The notes: generated by a model from the sequence alone, not told the origin. DNA of 40,329 nucleotides from an uncultured Bacteroides sp. (GCF_910585845.1 NZ_CAJUHF010000032.1:1-40329), one strand, 5' to 3'; shown: positions 1-9,102, counted from the stretch's first letter. Made by a program: numbers and translations.

Positions 1-219
1 GTCCGACTTATACCCCAAAATTCGATGTTTTCAAATTTTTGTCATGTACTTAAGTAAACTCTATTATTTATGAAATAACCAAATCAACTATACTAATAAT
101 ATAATACATCCTATTTTTTCTATTCAAATAAACGAAAAAGTTACGTTTAACCAATGAAAATCATAAATATAGGGATAATTTTCTACTATTCCGATAAATT
201 TCATTGATAGAAAAAACAA

Positions 220-2631
220 TCAATGTGTCATAAGGGTTATTGGTTTCGTCTTTAATCCATTACATGTCGCTCTTACAACAACTTTGCCCTTTTTCTGTGT
301 TGAGCGTAATATAGCAAGAGCTCCACCACGATATAATGTAGTTGTTGTTCTTTCAAAATTTTGATCCGTGAAATGGTCGCCGTTATCAAGAGCTATAAAT
401 TGGCCTTCACCCAAAACAGATAGTGAAAGTTCGCCTTCAAAATTGTCAACGGCAATCCCTTGTTTATCTACAGCAGTAAAACGTATATATTGCAGATCCA
501 TACCGTCCGCCTTCCAATCATCTGAATTTTCTATCTCTACCTTCAAGCGTACAGCTTTACCTGGTGATTGTAGTTCATGTCGGGCTACTTCCTTACCATT
601 GTTGCGCGCGATAGCGGTTACTTTTCCCGGTTGCCAGTTGATATTCCTCCAAAGTAATTTATTCTGTACTTTATCATTTTTCCGGTTGTTATGTTTGACA
701 CCGATACTCTTCCCGTTTTGTAATAGTTCTACTTCATCACAGTTGGTTGAAACTTCTAACGTTATGCTATCATTTAGGTTTGGTTTCCAATAAAAATGGC
801 TCATTTCTGCGCGTCCGGAAAGAATATCATTCCAAATGATACTTTTCTGTTCACCGTCAAGTATGCCTATATGTACTTGTGGTTCATCTACAAAACACGA
901 ACGTACAAGCCATGCCCGAGGATATGCCTTCAAGGTATGATCGAAGAAAGAATAATTCCAGCCTTTCTTCGGCCAACCGTCACTTTCACCCCAATACTCA
1001 ATAGCTCCCCAATAACAGAGGCCGACAGTCGAAGCCTTGTCCATACGAAGATAAGGGGTAATAAGATCATTGACCGATGCTTCACTTTGAAAAATAATCA
1101 GTTTAGGATTATACTCTTTATAACGGCGATAATCTACATATTCATAATTGTATGAAGCTATGTCTGTAATGCATGATAGCTCCGGAGGAATGATGTTCCC
1201 AGTATCGCGGAATCCCGGGTCGGCACGGCGTATGCCGTTGGCACGTGCCGGATACATCGCTGCTGTAGAAGGCCGTGTCCGATCGTAACGTTTCAGGTAG
1301 GTATCAAAAATCTTGAAGGTGGTAACTCCCCAATCTCCAGTCATATATCCGGAAGCATTCTCCCGGTGTTGCATTTCATTGCCCAAGCTCCACATGATAA
1401 TGCAAGGATGATTACGGTCCCGCTTCACCCATTCTGTCATCAGTTCCGGCCATATATTCATGAAAGACTCCCGTCCTCCCCAACAATTGCCGTCGTTGCT
1501 CCATTTGTCCACAAGTTCATCGACCACAACGAACCCCATTTCATCACAGAGGTCATAAAATACTTGTGGATAAGGATTATGCGAACAGCGTACTGCATTG
1601 AAACCGAAAGCCTTAAGCTGTTTTAACTGACGCTCGATGGCGCGCCGATACGTTGCTATGCCTACGCCACCGAAATCTGTATGGTTGGCAATGCCTTGCA
1701 GAAATATTTTTTTTCCATTCAGCTTGAATCCGAAATCCTTGCCATACTCTATCGTACGAAATCCAAAACGTGTTGACATGCGATCCGTTTCCTTGCCGTC
1801 AACGTACATACGTACCACGCAGGTATAAAGATTGGGACTGTCTATATCCCACAACTCGGGATTAACGACCTCCATTTCACGGATAGGAATCTCGATAAGC
1901 TGTAGGCGGGATTGTGACGGGGTAGGAGTCAAGTCGCTTTGGGTCACTTCCCTGCCCTGCGAATCGAATATACAGGCCTGAAATTCCACCTTCCCTTTGG
2001 CAAGCAGATCGCCACGGAGTTCGACTTGAGTATATACTTTCCATCTGTTACCGTCTGTTTTCTTACTTACGACATAAATGCCATGACGGGATATGGACAT
2101 CGTATCCTTTATGAGAATATGGACATCACGGTTGATTCCGCCTCCTGTATACCAACGCGAACCTCCTTCAACGCCGGTATGGGTATATACAGCGAGTAGA
2201 TTATCCTGGCCATATTTCAATTTTTCTGTCACGTCACATTCAAACCCGCAATAGCCATATTCCGTAGAGCCAATTTTTTCGCCATTAAGATAGACATCGC
2301 CGTAATACATCATTCCCTCAAAGTCGATGAGCACTTGGCGGCCTTCCCATGCCTTGTCGGGATGAAATGTCTTACGAAACCATGCACCGGACATCTCTTT
2401 GAAGGCACGGGCACGGTTTGCCGTTTTCTTCCATGGCATATTCAGTTGATAGTCGTATGGCAAATCCAGTTGTCTCCATTGACTGTCGTCCAGTTCTGGT
2501 TTTTCTCCATCTTTCACTTCTCCTAATTGGAATTTCCATCCAAAGTTCATGAGAATCGATTCTCTTTCTGTGGCTGATATTGTCTGTATAACAAACAGTA
2601 GAATGGTACAAATAATTATATTCTTTCTCAT
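220..2631 (-). CDS. GH2 family glycoside hydrolase (beta-galactosidase/beta-glucuronidase-like), exported
   Basis: This is an 803-residue secreted enzyme. Residues 1-20 form a signal peptide ending at ISA-TE. A jelly-roll sugar-binding domain follows (about 25-180), then an Ig-like sandwich (about 185-295) and the TIM barrel (about 300-590). The GH2 acid/base is seen as WSLGNE (E419) and the likely nucleophile as FQSEAS (E517), so the active site appears complete. The C-terminal 200 residues form further Ig-like domains of the type seen in Bacteroides GH2 proteins. The family hydrolyses beta-linked galactose, glucuronic acid or related sugars; the exact substrate cannot be read from sequence. 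It is the downstream member of a two-gene unit: its ATG lies 5 bp after the old stop codon of the damaged GH106-type gene, so it probably depends on that gene's promoter. The divergent HTCS is its likely regulator. Confidence 0.93.
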   Translation of the reverse strand: MRKNIIICTILLFVIQTISATERESILMNFGWKFQLGEVKDGEKPELDDSQWRQLDLPYDYQLNMPWKKTANRARAFKEMSGAWFRKTFHPDKAWEGRQVLIDFEGMMYYGDVYLNGEKIGSTEYGYCGFECDVTEKLKYGQDNLLAVYTHTGVEGGSRWYTGGGINRDVHILIKDTMSISRHGIYVVSKKTDGNRWKVYTQVELRGDLLAKGKVEFQACIFDSQGREVTQSDLTPTPSQSRLQLIEIPIREMEVVNPELWDIDSPNLYTCVVRMYVDGKETDRMSTRFGFRTIEYGKDFGFKLNGKKIFLQGIANHTDFGGVGIATYRRAIERQLKQLKAFGFNAVRCSHNPYPQVFYDLCDEMGFVVVDELVDKWSNDGNCWGGRESFMNIWPELMTEWVKRDRNHPCIIMWSLGNEMQHRENASGYMTGDWGVTTFKIFDTYLKRYDRTRPSTAAMYPARANGIRRADPGFRDTGNIIPPELSCITDIASYNYEYVDYRRYKEYNPKLIIFQSEASVNDLITPYLRMDKASTVGLCYWGAIEYWGESDGWPKKGWNYSFFDHTLKAYPRAWLVRSCFVDEPQVHIGILDGEQKSIIWNDILSGRAEMSHFYWKPNLNDSITLEVSTNCDEVELLQNGKSIGVKHNNRKNDKVQNKLLWRNINWQPGKVTAIARNNGKEVARHELQSPGKAVRLKVEIENSDDWKADGMDLQYIRFTAVDKQGIAVDNFEGELSLSVLGEGQFIALDNGDHFTDQNFERTTTTLYRGGALAILRSTQKKGKVVVRATCNGLKTKPITLMTH

Positions 2632-2636
2632 AAATA

Positions 2637-3780
2637 TTATTGTTTTTGTGTAATAATGAATGTGCTTTCGTAAGGTTTTAAACGGAGTACGCCATGAAAA
2701 GGCTTACGTTCCAAAGACAGTGGGTCCCATTGTTCCATATTCTTGTGTTGGGAGCGTAAGGCAATATTCTGAACATAGTCATGATTGGGGATAAGTCACC
2801 TCCGAACGCAAACCGGTCTTGACTTCCCAGTTGTCAATCATGTCACGCCCGCTGAGCCATACGTCTTCTATTTCCAATTTGTCGGATTTTGATGTCGCGT
2901 CGGTCCAATCGTGTAGGCGTACACGAAAATAACGTGCCTCTACGGCAGGGAAGTTGATGGTACGCCGGCGGCTCTTGTAGCCGATAATGTTCTCGACTGT
3001 CAGCAATTGGGTGGCAGATTTCCATGTTTTGCCGTCGTTGCTGTATTCCAGATCGCCAACAGGTGGAAAATCAACATATCCGGCACAAAAAAAACGTTCC
3101 TGTGGCTTACCTGGCAAGTTCATCGAACCGTATGAACCTTTCCCACGGGGATTTGTCTGGTAAGTGATGGTACTCATGGCAACGGTTTCTCCCGCATCAT
3201 AAGCAATGATAAGTTCGGCACAGTTCTCTACCGTCAACCGTTCTTTCTGTATACAGACAGGAGCGTACATTGCCGGATTGGGAATCAGGAACGTGGCGAT
3301 ATCCTTGAACCCTTTGCGATGGTATGAGGACAAAGGAATCATTTCCCCTTCCTTCGCCGGAAGTAGCAGGGGAGTTTCCGCGCTTACGACTTGTTGCATT
3401 CCCATGTCGGGCGTTATCCACGGACCGCCGGCTACATAACCGTTAGTTGCAGCCAGTTCAAAGGTTAACCCCAGTTCCTTGGCACGACGGGCGGCATACT
3501 TCAACATTTCCCACCATTCGGTTGACATAGAAGCAAAAGCCCCTTCCTCTGAACCATGAGTCTGGTCATAATAGACAACGCCTCCCAGACCGGCATCCTT
3601 GAATGCCCTTAAATCTGCATCTATACCTTCTTTAGTAGTAGTTGTCTCTCCATGAAACCACCACACCTTTGTACGTACATCATGGCTTGGATTGCAAAAC
3701 TGCCGCCATAATGTCCCTTGTACTTCTGCTTCCGATATCGAAAGGGCTAAAAGCATAACCAATATAAAAGTCTTCATCAT
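2637..3780 (-). pseudogene. GH106-type (alpha-L-rhamnosidase-like) gene with internal deletion
   Basis: The 5' part (2779-3780) encodes 333 residues: a signal peptide (about residues 1-19) and the start of a GH106-type barrel (VRTKVWWFHGETTTTKEG at about 36-53, then GGVVYYD and NGYVAGGPWITPDMG). Family members usually have about 1000 residues or more, so most of the catalytic region is absent. Reading stops at 2779. From about 2778 to the TAA at 2637 another frame stays open and encodes about 48 residues, including MEQWDPLS and RLKPYESTFIIT. This resembles the C-terminal beta-domain end of such enzymes and stops 5 bp before the GH2 ATG. The simplest reading is an internal deletion that fused the two ends out of frame. 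A perfect Bacteroides promoter remains upstream. The fragment could still be secreted but is unlikely to be an active rhamnosidase. Confidence 0.8.
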
Positions 3781-3796
3781 CTGTAGTTTTTTGGCA

Positions 3797-3827
3797 CAAA
3801 GGTACGTTGCGTTACCACTAATGCAAA
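3797..3827 (-). promoter_or_regulatory. Bacteroides promoter of the GH106-type/GH2 unit
   Basis: Read on the minus strand, TTTG (3827-3824), a 19-bp spacer and TACCTTTG (3804-3797) match the Bacteroides -33/-7 consensus exactly. Transcription would start near 3790, leaving about a 10-base leader before the ATG at 3780. Confidence 0.75.
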
Positions 3828-3895
3828 TCCAATTTTATCCGTTTGCTAACATTTTTGTCCCTTGTGGCTTAACAAACGCCAAATCAAGAGTATAT

Positions 3896-3927
3896 TTTTG
3901 TTTCATTGCAGACACTTTTGTCTCATT
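3896..3927 (+). repeat. 20-bp-spaced direct repeat, candidate HTCS operator
   Basis: TTTTGTTTCATT (3896-3907) and TTTTGTCTCATT (3916-3927) differ at one position and start exactly 20 bp apart. Weaker relatives are TTTTGTCCCTT at 3853-3863 and TTTTGCCC near 3944. They lie between the two divergent promoters, where a regulator of both transcripts could bind. The operator role is inferred from position and periodicity only. Confidence 0.4.
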
Positions 3928-3973
3928 TTGCGCATTTCTGCCCTTTTGCCCGATAGTAACTTATAGAAATGAT

Positions 3974-3981
3974 TATCTTTG
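3974..3981 (+). promoter_or_regulatory. -7 element of the HTCS promoter
   Basis: TATCTTTG fits TAnnTTTG exactly. No TTTG is found at the usual 19-20 bp upstream; the nearest, at 3945-3948, is 25 bp away. A weak -33 would suit a gene needing activation or low expression. The element argues against the TTG at 3979 as start codon, because that TTG lies inside it. Confidence 0.55.
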
Positions 3982-4008
3982 TGCCGTAATCTATCAAAGT
4001 GTCATGAA

Positions 4009-7000
4009 ATGGGAATAATTCGCTCAATGCAACTGCTACGAACCTGTTGTTTTCTGATGTTCTTCGTGCTGTGTACAAAAGGGTATGGCATGGAATTGGA
4101 AATTATATCCCACCAATTGAACAGGATAAATGCTTTGCCCAGTAATAATATCAGGTGTATAGCACAAGACGAAGAGGGATATTTATGGTTGGGAACATTA
4201 AATGGACTCTATCGTTTTGATGGATACCGGATACAGAAAATCACAAAGATTTCGGCAGACTACAAGCCGCTGATGAAAGAAAGTAGGATTAGCAAACTGG
4301 AACGATGGAAAGACGGGCAGTTGGCAGTGGCTTTTCCGCGACAGAGACTGATGGGAGTCAATACCCGTTACGGCCAATTTGAGCCTTTAAAGGATTCACT
4401 AAACTATGTCCGGAGTTTCTGCCTGGGGCAGGATACGATGATTGATAATCGTGGAAACCGAATCACAGTAGTGAGTAATACAGCAAACATAATATATCAA
4501 AACGCAAAAACAAATAATACATTAACATTGCAAGCCATTCCTTTATTTCTGTGGAAACTAAGTTCGGACATAAAACTGAAAGTAGTGACAGACATGCGAG
4601 GGCTGATATGGGTCTCAACGGCAGGTGGAGGCATCACTGTGTATGATAGTAACGGTAATATGCTGAAACGCATTACAGCCAGTACGTCAAATTTGATTCC
4701 GTCAGATTACATAACAGATATGATAGAAGACAGGAATGGACGTATATTGGTATGTGAACAGTGGCATGGAATAACTATACTGTCGGTTGAGGAAAGAAAT
4801 ATAGATATAGTCCCGCTTGGTCGTAAAAACGATGTGGCTAATGCAAGGGAGGTAAAAGTCTTAACCAATCTGCCTGAAGGGAAAGTCATTGTTGCCAACG
4901 ATATGGGGAAAGTGTTCGCAATGGATTCTGACGGACAGCTGGAAGCAATAACTTCACTTCCGGCAGAGGTAGAATATCTTTGTATCACTACAGACGGCAG
5001 AGGCGGTCTCTTGGCCGGAACAAGGAATAATGGTCTCTATACGGAACAAGGTTTCCTGCCTCATTCTTCCAGTCAGCCTTCAATAGCGAGCAACCGCATA
5101 GACCATATTCTCACAGATCGAAAGGGAAGAATATGGATATGCAATATCAATGGTATGGTCGATATGTTAGAACGTGAAGGAGAACAATGGACGTTCAAGC
5201 ATTTTTTTACTCAATTTGATGGATTGGAAGTAAAATCAATGCTCTGTGACCATAATGATAAAATGTGGATGGCAACGAGCGTTGGAATATTCTGCTTTGA
5301 TCCGGAAAATCTGATCAAAGACAGTGAGGCTTACATAAGGTATCCTTTGGGCATAGGTGAGGAAGAGGTAAGAGTAACCTGTCTGTGGGAAGACTCAAAA
5401 CATACTATATGGGCCGGGACATCCGGATGGGGCGTATTCTTATGTACTGACGGCAAAAACTTCATACCATTCGGAAAGCAAAGTGGAATGACCCGTTTCG
5501 TCAATACCATCATTGAGGATGCGAAGCATAATATATGGTTGGCCGGTGATGAAGGAGCATTGTGCTATTCACTTGATTGTGGTTCTACATTCAAACTCTA
5601 TTCAGAAACTGCTCCACTTAGGAATATATTCAATTCACATTGTGCTGCCACAATGGATGATGGGAGGATTGTGTTGGGTTCGCTTGATGGGGTGTTGATA
5701 ACCAGTGCGGCAATGATTCAACATGCAAGCATAGAGCAGACTTTGCGGATCTCGGAGATAAGCGTCAATGGCATTTCATTACAGCGCGATGATAAAATAG
5801 AACTGGAATACGACCGGAACTCTCTGACATTTTTCTTTTCCGACTTGTCGTTTGATACCCATCTTTCAACCTATTATTCTTATCAGATGGAAGGAGTGAA
5901 CAAGCAGTGGAGTGAACCTTCAACGGCAAACTTCGCGAGTTTCAATGCCTTACAACCGGGACATTACGTTTTTCATGTGAAGATTGTTGGTGCTGATACA
6001 AGGATGCATGAACAGTCCATGCGGTTCACAATCCTTGCCCCGTGGTGGCAGACGTTGTGGTTCCGCTTGCTTGTATCGGCAATATTGATTGCAGTAGTCG
6101 CACAATTCTATGTCCATTATCGCCGTGAGGCAAAGTTAAAGCAAACGGTATATGACGAACGCCTGTTGACGAAATACAGAGTGAAGTTCTTTACAAATAT
6201 CTCGCATGAGTTTCGCACTCCACTCACATTGATTCAAGGGGCAATGGACAAAATCATGTCATCGGAAGGAAAGTTGGAGCAGATACAGCCCTCGCTATAT
6301 ATGATGCAACGTAACGTTACACGAATGAAAAGACTGATAGACCAGTTTCTGGAATATAGAAAAATGGAAACCGGCAACATGGAACTTCGTTTAGAGCAAG
6401 TCGAAATAGTGGAGATGTTGAAAGAAATATTTCTGTCATTCCGTGACATCAGCGACCGCCGGCGCATCAACTACAAGTTTCTTACCACACACAAGCAACT
6501 GATAATGTATGCTGACCGGAGCTATATAGACAAAATAGCTTATAATTTGCTGAGTAATGCCTTTAAATATACTCCTGTAGGGGGAGAAATCTCGATGAGA
6601 CTGGCTGTAGAGGAAAATATGCTGGTAGTGACCGTACAAGATAACGGCATCGGTGTACCTGAGAATAAACGCGAAAAACTTTTTGAAAGATACAACAGTT
6701 CCCAAATGAATACCAATTCCATGGGAATCGGTTTGAACTTAACTGCCGAACTGGTACAAAAACACCACGGTACGATACATTACGTGCCGGGAGAGGAAGC
6801 AGGCTCTGTGTTTCTATTTACCTTGCCTATGGACAAGGCGGTATATGATGCGGAAGACTTCTTGCAAGAATCAGAATTAATGCTGCAACAAGAACGCCTT
6901 ACTTATCCTAAAATACAAAAAATATGTCCCATGCCGGCACTGCCGATGAATAATAAATCGGTTCTTATTGTTGAGGACGACAATGATATACAGGACTTCC

Positions 7001-7767
7001 TGCAACAAGAACTTTCGAATTATTTCCATGTAGAGGTAGCATGCGACGGTGTGGAAGCAATTGAGATAATCGAAGAAAAGATGCCCGATCTTATGATAAC
7101 CGACATTCGTATGCCTCACATGAATGGTTTTCAATTGTTGAATCATGTACGGAAAAGCGGCTACCAGTATTTGCCGGTAATAATGCTTACGGCTGTTGAT
7201 ACTGCGGAAACCGAGTTGAAGAGCATAAGGCATGGGGCTGATGTCTATTTACCCAAGCCTTTTAACATGCGCCTTCTTGTGGCCCATTGTGTGGCGTTAG
7301 TACAAAAGTTTGATAATGTCAAAAGAAGTGCCGCAGCAGAACACGCCGCACAGAATTTGCGACACAATACGGATACAGTTCAGGAGACTGTACAACCTGC
7401 AAAGCCCGTGATTACGGACGAACGTGACCGTAAGTTCCTTGACCGTTTCAATGCGTATATTCAGAGCCACATTGATGATAAAGACTTGAATATGGATCAT
7501 TTGGCTGAAGCTATGGGATATGGTCGCTCTAAGTTCTATCGTAAAGTAACTGCGCTTATCGGATGTTCCCCCAAAGAGTATATACGAAAACAGCGCATAG
7601 AGCGCGCAGCGAAACTGTTACGTTCCTCAGACACCATTACAGTTTCAGAAGTTGCTTATATGACGGGATTCAACACTCCGCAATATTTTAGTACTGTCTT
7701 CCGGGCATACTATGATATGCTTCCTTCTGAATATCAAAAAATGCCATCAACAGACAATATCCACTGA
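4009..7767 (+). CDS. Hybrid two-component system (HTCS) sensor/regulator
   Basis: A single-protein two-component system of about 1252 residues that spans the inner membrane. In order it has a signal/anchor segment, periplasmic beta-propeller repeats (LWLGTLNGLYRF, IWVSTAGGGI, MWMATSVGIF), a Y_Y_Y domain, a membrane segment at WFRLLVSAILIAVVAQFYV, then HisKA with NISHEFRTPLTL (His733, counted from 4009). HATPase follows with NLLSNAFKYTP, DNGIGV and GIGLNLT. The receiver has acceptor Asp1032 (ITDIRMP) and KPF, and the C-terminus is an AraC-type HTH ending near PSEYQK. All key residues are present. In Bacteroides such proteins bind an oligosaccharide and activate a neighbouring polysaccharide locus, here probably the divergent GH unit. 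The start is uncertain: the TTG at 3979 sits inside the -7 box; ATG 4009 or ATG 4027 (giving a cleaner signal peptide) are the candidates. Confidence 0.93.
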   Translation: MGIIRSMQLLRTCCFLMFFVLCTKGYGMELEIISHQLNRINALPSNNIRCIAQDEEGYLWLGTLNGLYRFDGYRIQKITKISADYKPLMKESRISKLERWKDGQLAVAFPRQRLMGVNTRYGQFEPLKDSLNYVRSFCLGQDTMIDNRGNRITVVSNTANIIYQNAKTNNTLTLQAIPLFLWKLSSDIKLKVVTDMRGLIWVSTAGGGITVYDSNGNMLKRITASTSNLIPSDYITDMIEDRNGRILVCEQWHGITILSVEERNIDIVPLGRKNDVANAREVKVLTNLPEGKVIVANDMGKVFAMDSDGQLEAITSLPAEVEYLCITTDGRGGLLAGTRNNGLYTEQGFLPHSSSQPSIASNRIDHILTDRKGRIWICNINGMVDMLEREGEQWTFKHFFTQFDGLEVKSMLCDHNDKMWMATSVGIFCFDPENLIKDSEAYIRYPLGIGEEEVRVTCLWEDSKHTIWAGTSGWGVFLCTDGKNFIPFGKQSGMTRFVNTIIEDAKHNIWLAGDEGALCYSLDCGSTFKLYSETAPLRNIFNSHCAATMDDGRIVLGSLDGVLITSAAMIQHASIEQTLRISEISVNGISLQRDDKIELEYDRNSLTFFFSDLSFDTHLSTYYSYQMEGVNKQWSEPSTANFASFNALQPGHYVFHVKIVGADTRMHEQSMRFTILAPWWQTLWFRLLVSAILIAVVAQFYVHYRREAKLKQTVYDERLLTKYRVKFFTNISHEFRTPLTLIQGAMDKIMSSEGKLEQIQPSLYMMQRNVTRMKRLIDQFLEYRKMETGNMELRLEQVEIVEMLKEIFLSFRDISDRRRINYKFLTTHKQLIMYADRSYIDKIAYNLLSNAFKYTPVGGEISMRLAVEENMLVVTVQDNGIGVPENKREKLFERYNSSQMNTNSMGIGLNLTAELVQKHHGTIHYVPGEEAGSVFLFTLPMDKAVYDAEDFLQESELMLQQERLTYPKIQKICPMPALPMNNKSVLIVEDDNDIQDFLQQELSNYFHVEVACDGVEAIEIIEEKMPDLMITDIRMPHMNGFQLLNHVRKSGYQYLPVIMLTAVDTAETELKSIRHGADVYLPKPFNMRLLVAHCVALVQKFDNVKRSAAAEHAAQNLRHNTDTVQETVQPAKPVITDERDRKFLDRFNAYIQSHIDDKDLNMDHLAEAMGYGRSKFYRKVTALIGCSPKEYIRKQRIERAAKLLRSSDTITVSEVAYMTGFNTPQYFSTVFRAYYDMLPSEYQKMPSTDNIH

Positions 7768-7788
7768 CCCGAGAAATCGGGTCAGTGG
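7761..7788 (+). terminator. 12-bp perfect hairpin with GAAA loop across the HTCS stop codon
   Basis: CCACTGACCCGA, the loop GAAA and TCGGGTCAGTGG form a perfect 12-bp stem that includes the last codons and the TGA of the HTCS gene. No U-run follows (AAAATTAG), so it is not a textbook intrinsic terminator. It could act as an mRNA 3' end stabiliser, or it could mark the boundary with the IS remnant. Confidence 0.45.
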
Positions 7789-7789
7789 A

Positions 7790-8812
7790 AAATTAGTGGG
7801 GATAAAATTTTCATAATCAAAAGTTATATCGAACTTTGTGGTATGGAAAACGAATACTTACAGATGTTGGCGCAGATAGTTCTGCCCACGCAGATACTTG
7901 ATTATTTTACAATCGCCGGAGTAGGGCAGACAGAATCGGAGATACATATAAGTCTCGATGAGAAAATGCATCCTGAGCTAAGTGAAGACGTCTATTTTGA
8001 ATCCAAAGGCTTCATGGAGGCGGTCAGTGTCACAGACTTCCCTATAAGAGACCGCAAGGTAATTCTTCGGATTCGACGCAGGCGCTGGACCGATACCCGT
8101 ACGGGCAAGAGTTTCAGCATACCGATAGATCTTGATGTCGTAGCCAAAGGCACACGTTACTCCAAAGAATTTGGGGCTTTTTTAAAAGAAACGTATGGAG
8201 ACATCCCCAGTGACCTGCCGTACGCTTGAGGAATTCTATCATGTAGATTCACATACGTTTGAAAAACAATATAAGGAGTCTCTGAGCGGCTATCGCGACT
8301 GGGATCAGCTTGAACACGCTGATGAATGGCTGCTGTTTTCCGACAATATTGGTCCTTGGTTGGCAATAGATGAATCCTCACTATCCAATGGCGAGTTATA
8401 CACCTTTGTAACCAACCGCGATGCCCGTACAAGAGAGCGTTCATTAGTGGCCGTCGTAGCGGGTACAAAGTCGGAAGATGTTATCGCCGTGCTACTGCGT
8501 GTTGACGAGGATAAACGCAATGCGGTCAAGGAAGTTACGCTTGACCTGTCTGATTCAATGCGTAAGATCGTCCGTACGGCTTTCCCTAAAGCCAGTCGTG
8601 TCATTGATCGGTTTCATATCCAGAAGCTTGCCTGTGACGCAGTTCAGGAACTTAGAATCAAGCACCGCTGGGATGCCATACAACAGGCCAACGATGAAAT
8701 GGAAGAAGCCAAGATGTGCGGAAAGGACTATATCCCGTTCCGATACCCTAATGGCGACACCCGCAAGGAACTGCTCATTCGATCACGTTATCTGCTGTTC
8801 AAAATTGTTATT
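7790..8812 (+). mobile_element. Truncated ISAon1/ISL3-like insertion sequence
   Basis: The remnant contains both transposase reading frames of an ISAon1-type element, but the second is cut after its second catalytic Asp. I could not identify terminal inverted repeats or a target duplication, so the outer limits are approximate. The left limit is placed after the hairpin at the HTCS stop and the right limit where the repeat element begins. Confidence 0.6.
7843..8229 (+). CDS. ISAon1-type transposase, N-terminal region protein
   Basis: This 128-residue protein matches the N-terminal part of split ISAon1-type transposases: an acidic start (LPTQILDYFTIAGV), the ESKGF segment, the basic DFPIRDRKVILRIRRRRWTD block with repeated Arg, and VAKGTRYSKEFGAFLKE near the end. 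It probably supplies the DNA-binding part of the transposase. It ends 35 bases after the ATG of the second ORF, which lies in the +1 frame, so the two overlap as is usual for this group. On its own it should not transpose, because the catalytic partner is truncated. Confidence 0.85.
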   Translation: MENEYLQMLAQIVLPTQILDYFTIAGVGQTESEIHISLDEKMHPELSEDVYFESKGFMEAVSVTDFPIRDRKVILRIRRRRWTDTRTGKSFSIPIDLDVVAKGTRYSKEFGAFLKETYGDIPSDLPYA

Positions 8813-8836
8813 TTAGTTCGGAGGAATGTCTCATAA
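8195..8836 (+). pseudogene. ISAon1-type transposase, catalytic part, 3'-truncated
   Basis: The 213 residues carry an RNase H-like DDE domain: the first Asp in WLAIDESSLSNGELY (D59), the VAGTKSEDVI strand, and the second Asp in RVIDRFH (D138), followed by HRWDAIQQANDE. Family relatives continue for roughly another hundred residues, with the catalytic Glu, after RSRYLLFK. Here homology stops at about 8802-8812 and the frame runs into unrelated sequence (IVILVRRNVS) before a stop. The breakpoint matches the start of a dispersed repeat element that also occurs at the right edge of the window. The transposase is therefore almost certainly inactive. Confidence 0.85.
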
Positions 8837-8947
8837 CATATAATGAAATGCATCATAACATTACTTGTTATACTTCATTACATTATTTGTTATACTTCAT
8901 TACATTACTTGTTATGCTCCATTACATTACTTGTTATGAGACATAAG
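8811..8947. repeat. Dispersed intergenic repeat element with four 22-bp tandem units inside an inverted repeat
   Basis: Four 22-bp units start at 8860, 8882, 8904 and 8926. The core is ATTACTTGTTAT followed by ACTTCATTAC or a variant; the last unit diverges after TTGTTATG. The block is bracketed by inverted arms at 8826-8845 (ATGTCTCATAACA...) and 8925-8944 (...TGTTATGAGACAT) that match at 18 of 20 positions. The segment 8811-8882 aligns, reverse-complemented, with 40191-40255, including the border TTTTAGTT(C/T)G(G/A)AGGAATG. A dispersed, possibly mobile or structure-forming element is the best description. Confidence 0.8.
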
Positions 8948-9102
8948 ATCTTCTTCCGATTCAGCTTATTTCCGAAGGAGGCTGGTTAATGTAGAAATGT
9001 GATTTTAGGTATACCTTAATTAAATAATGTGTGATGAGAATAAAATAGGCACGAGAAATGTACATAAGAATGGTTTTGAAATAAAGTTTATGCGAGAAAA
9101 CT
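8948..9102. other. Gene-free stretch between repeat element and gyrA promoter
   Basis: Together with the repeat element and the gyrA promoter this makes a 343-bp gap between the broken transposase and gyrA. I found no ORF of note and no further transposase homology, only AT-rich sequence. Confidence 0.5.

Noticed and set aside
368..1155. Plus-strand ORFs of 141 and 119 codons inside the GH2 gene, and similar long antisense ORFs under bat, ftsY, rimO and tamB genes
   Set aside because: They lie opposite well-supported conserved genes and show no recognisable domain, so they are shadow frames.
3791..3810. TGGCAC...TTGC as a sigma-54 promoter for the NtrC-type regulator
   Set aside because: The GG-to-GC distance is four bases too long for a -24/-12 element, and the site is better explained by the TTTG-N19-TACCTTTG promoter.
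8181..8187. T TTA AAA heptamer in the first transposase ORF as a -1 frameshift site
   Set aside because: It is in the right phase for -1 slippage, but the second ORF is in the +1 frame and the -1 frame meets a TGA within nine codons.
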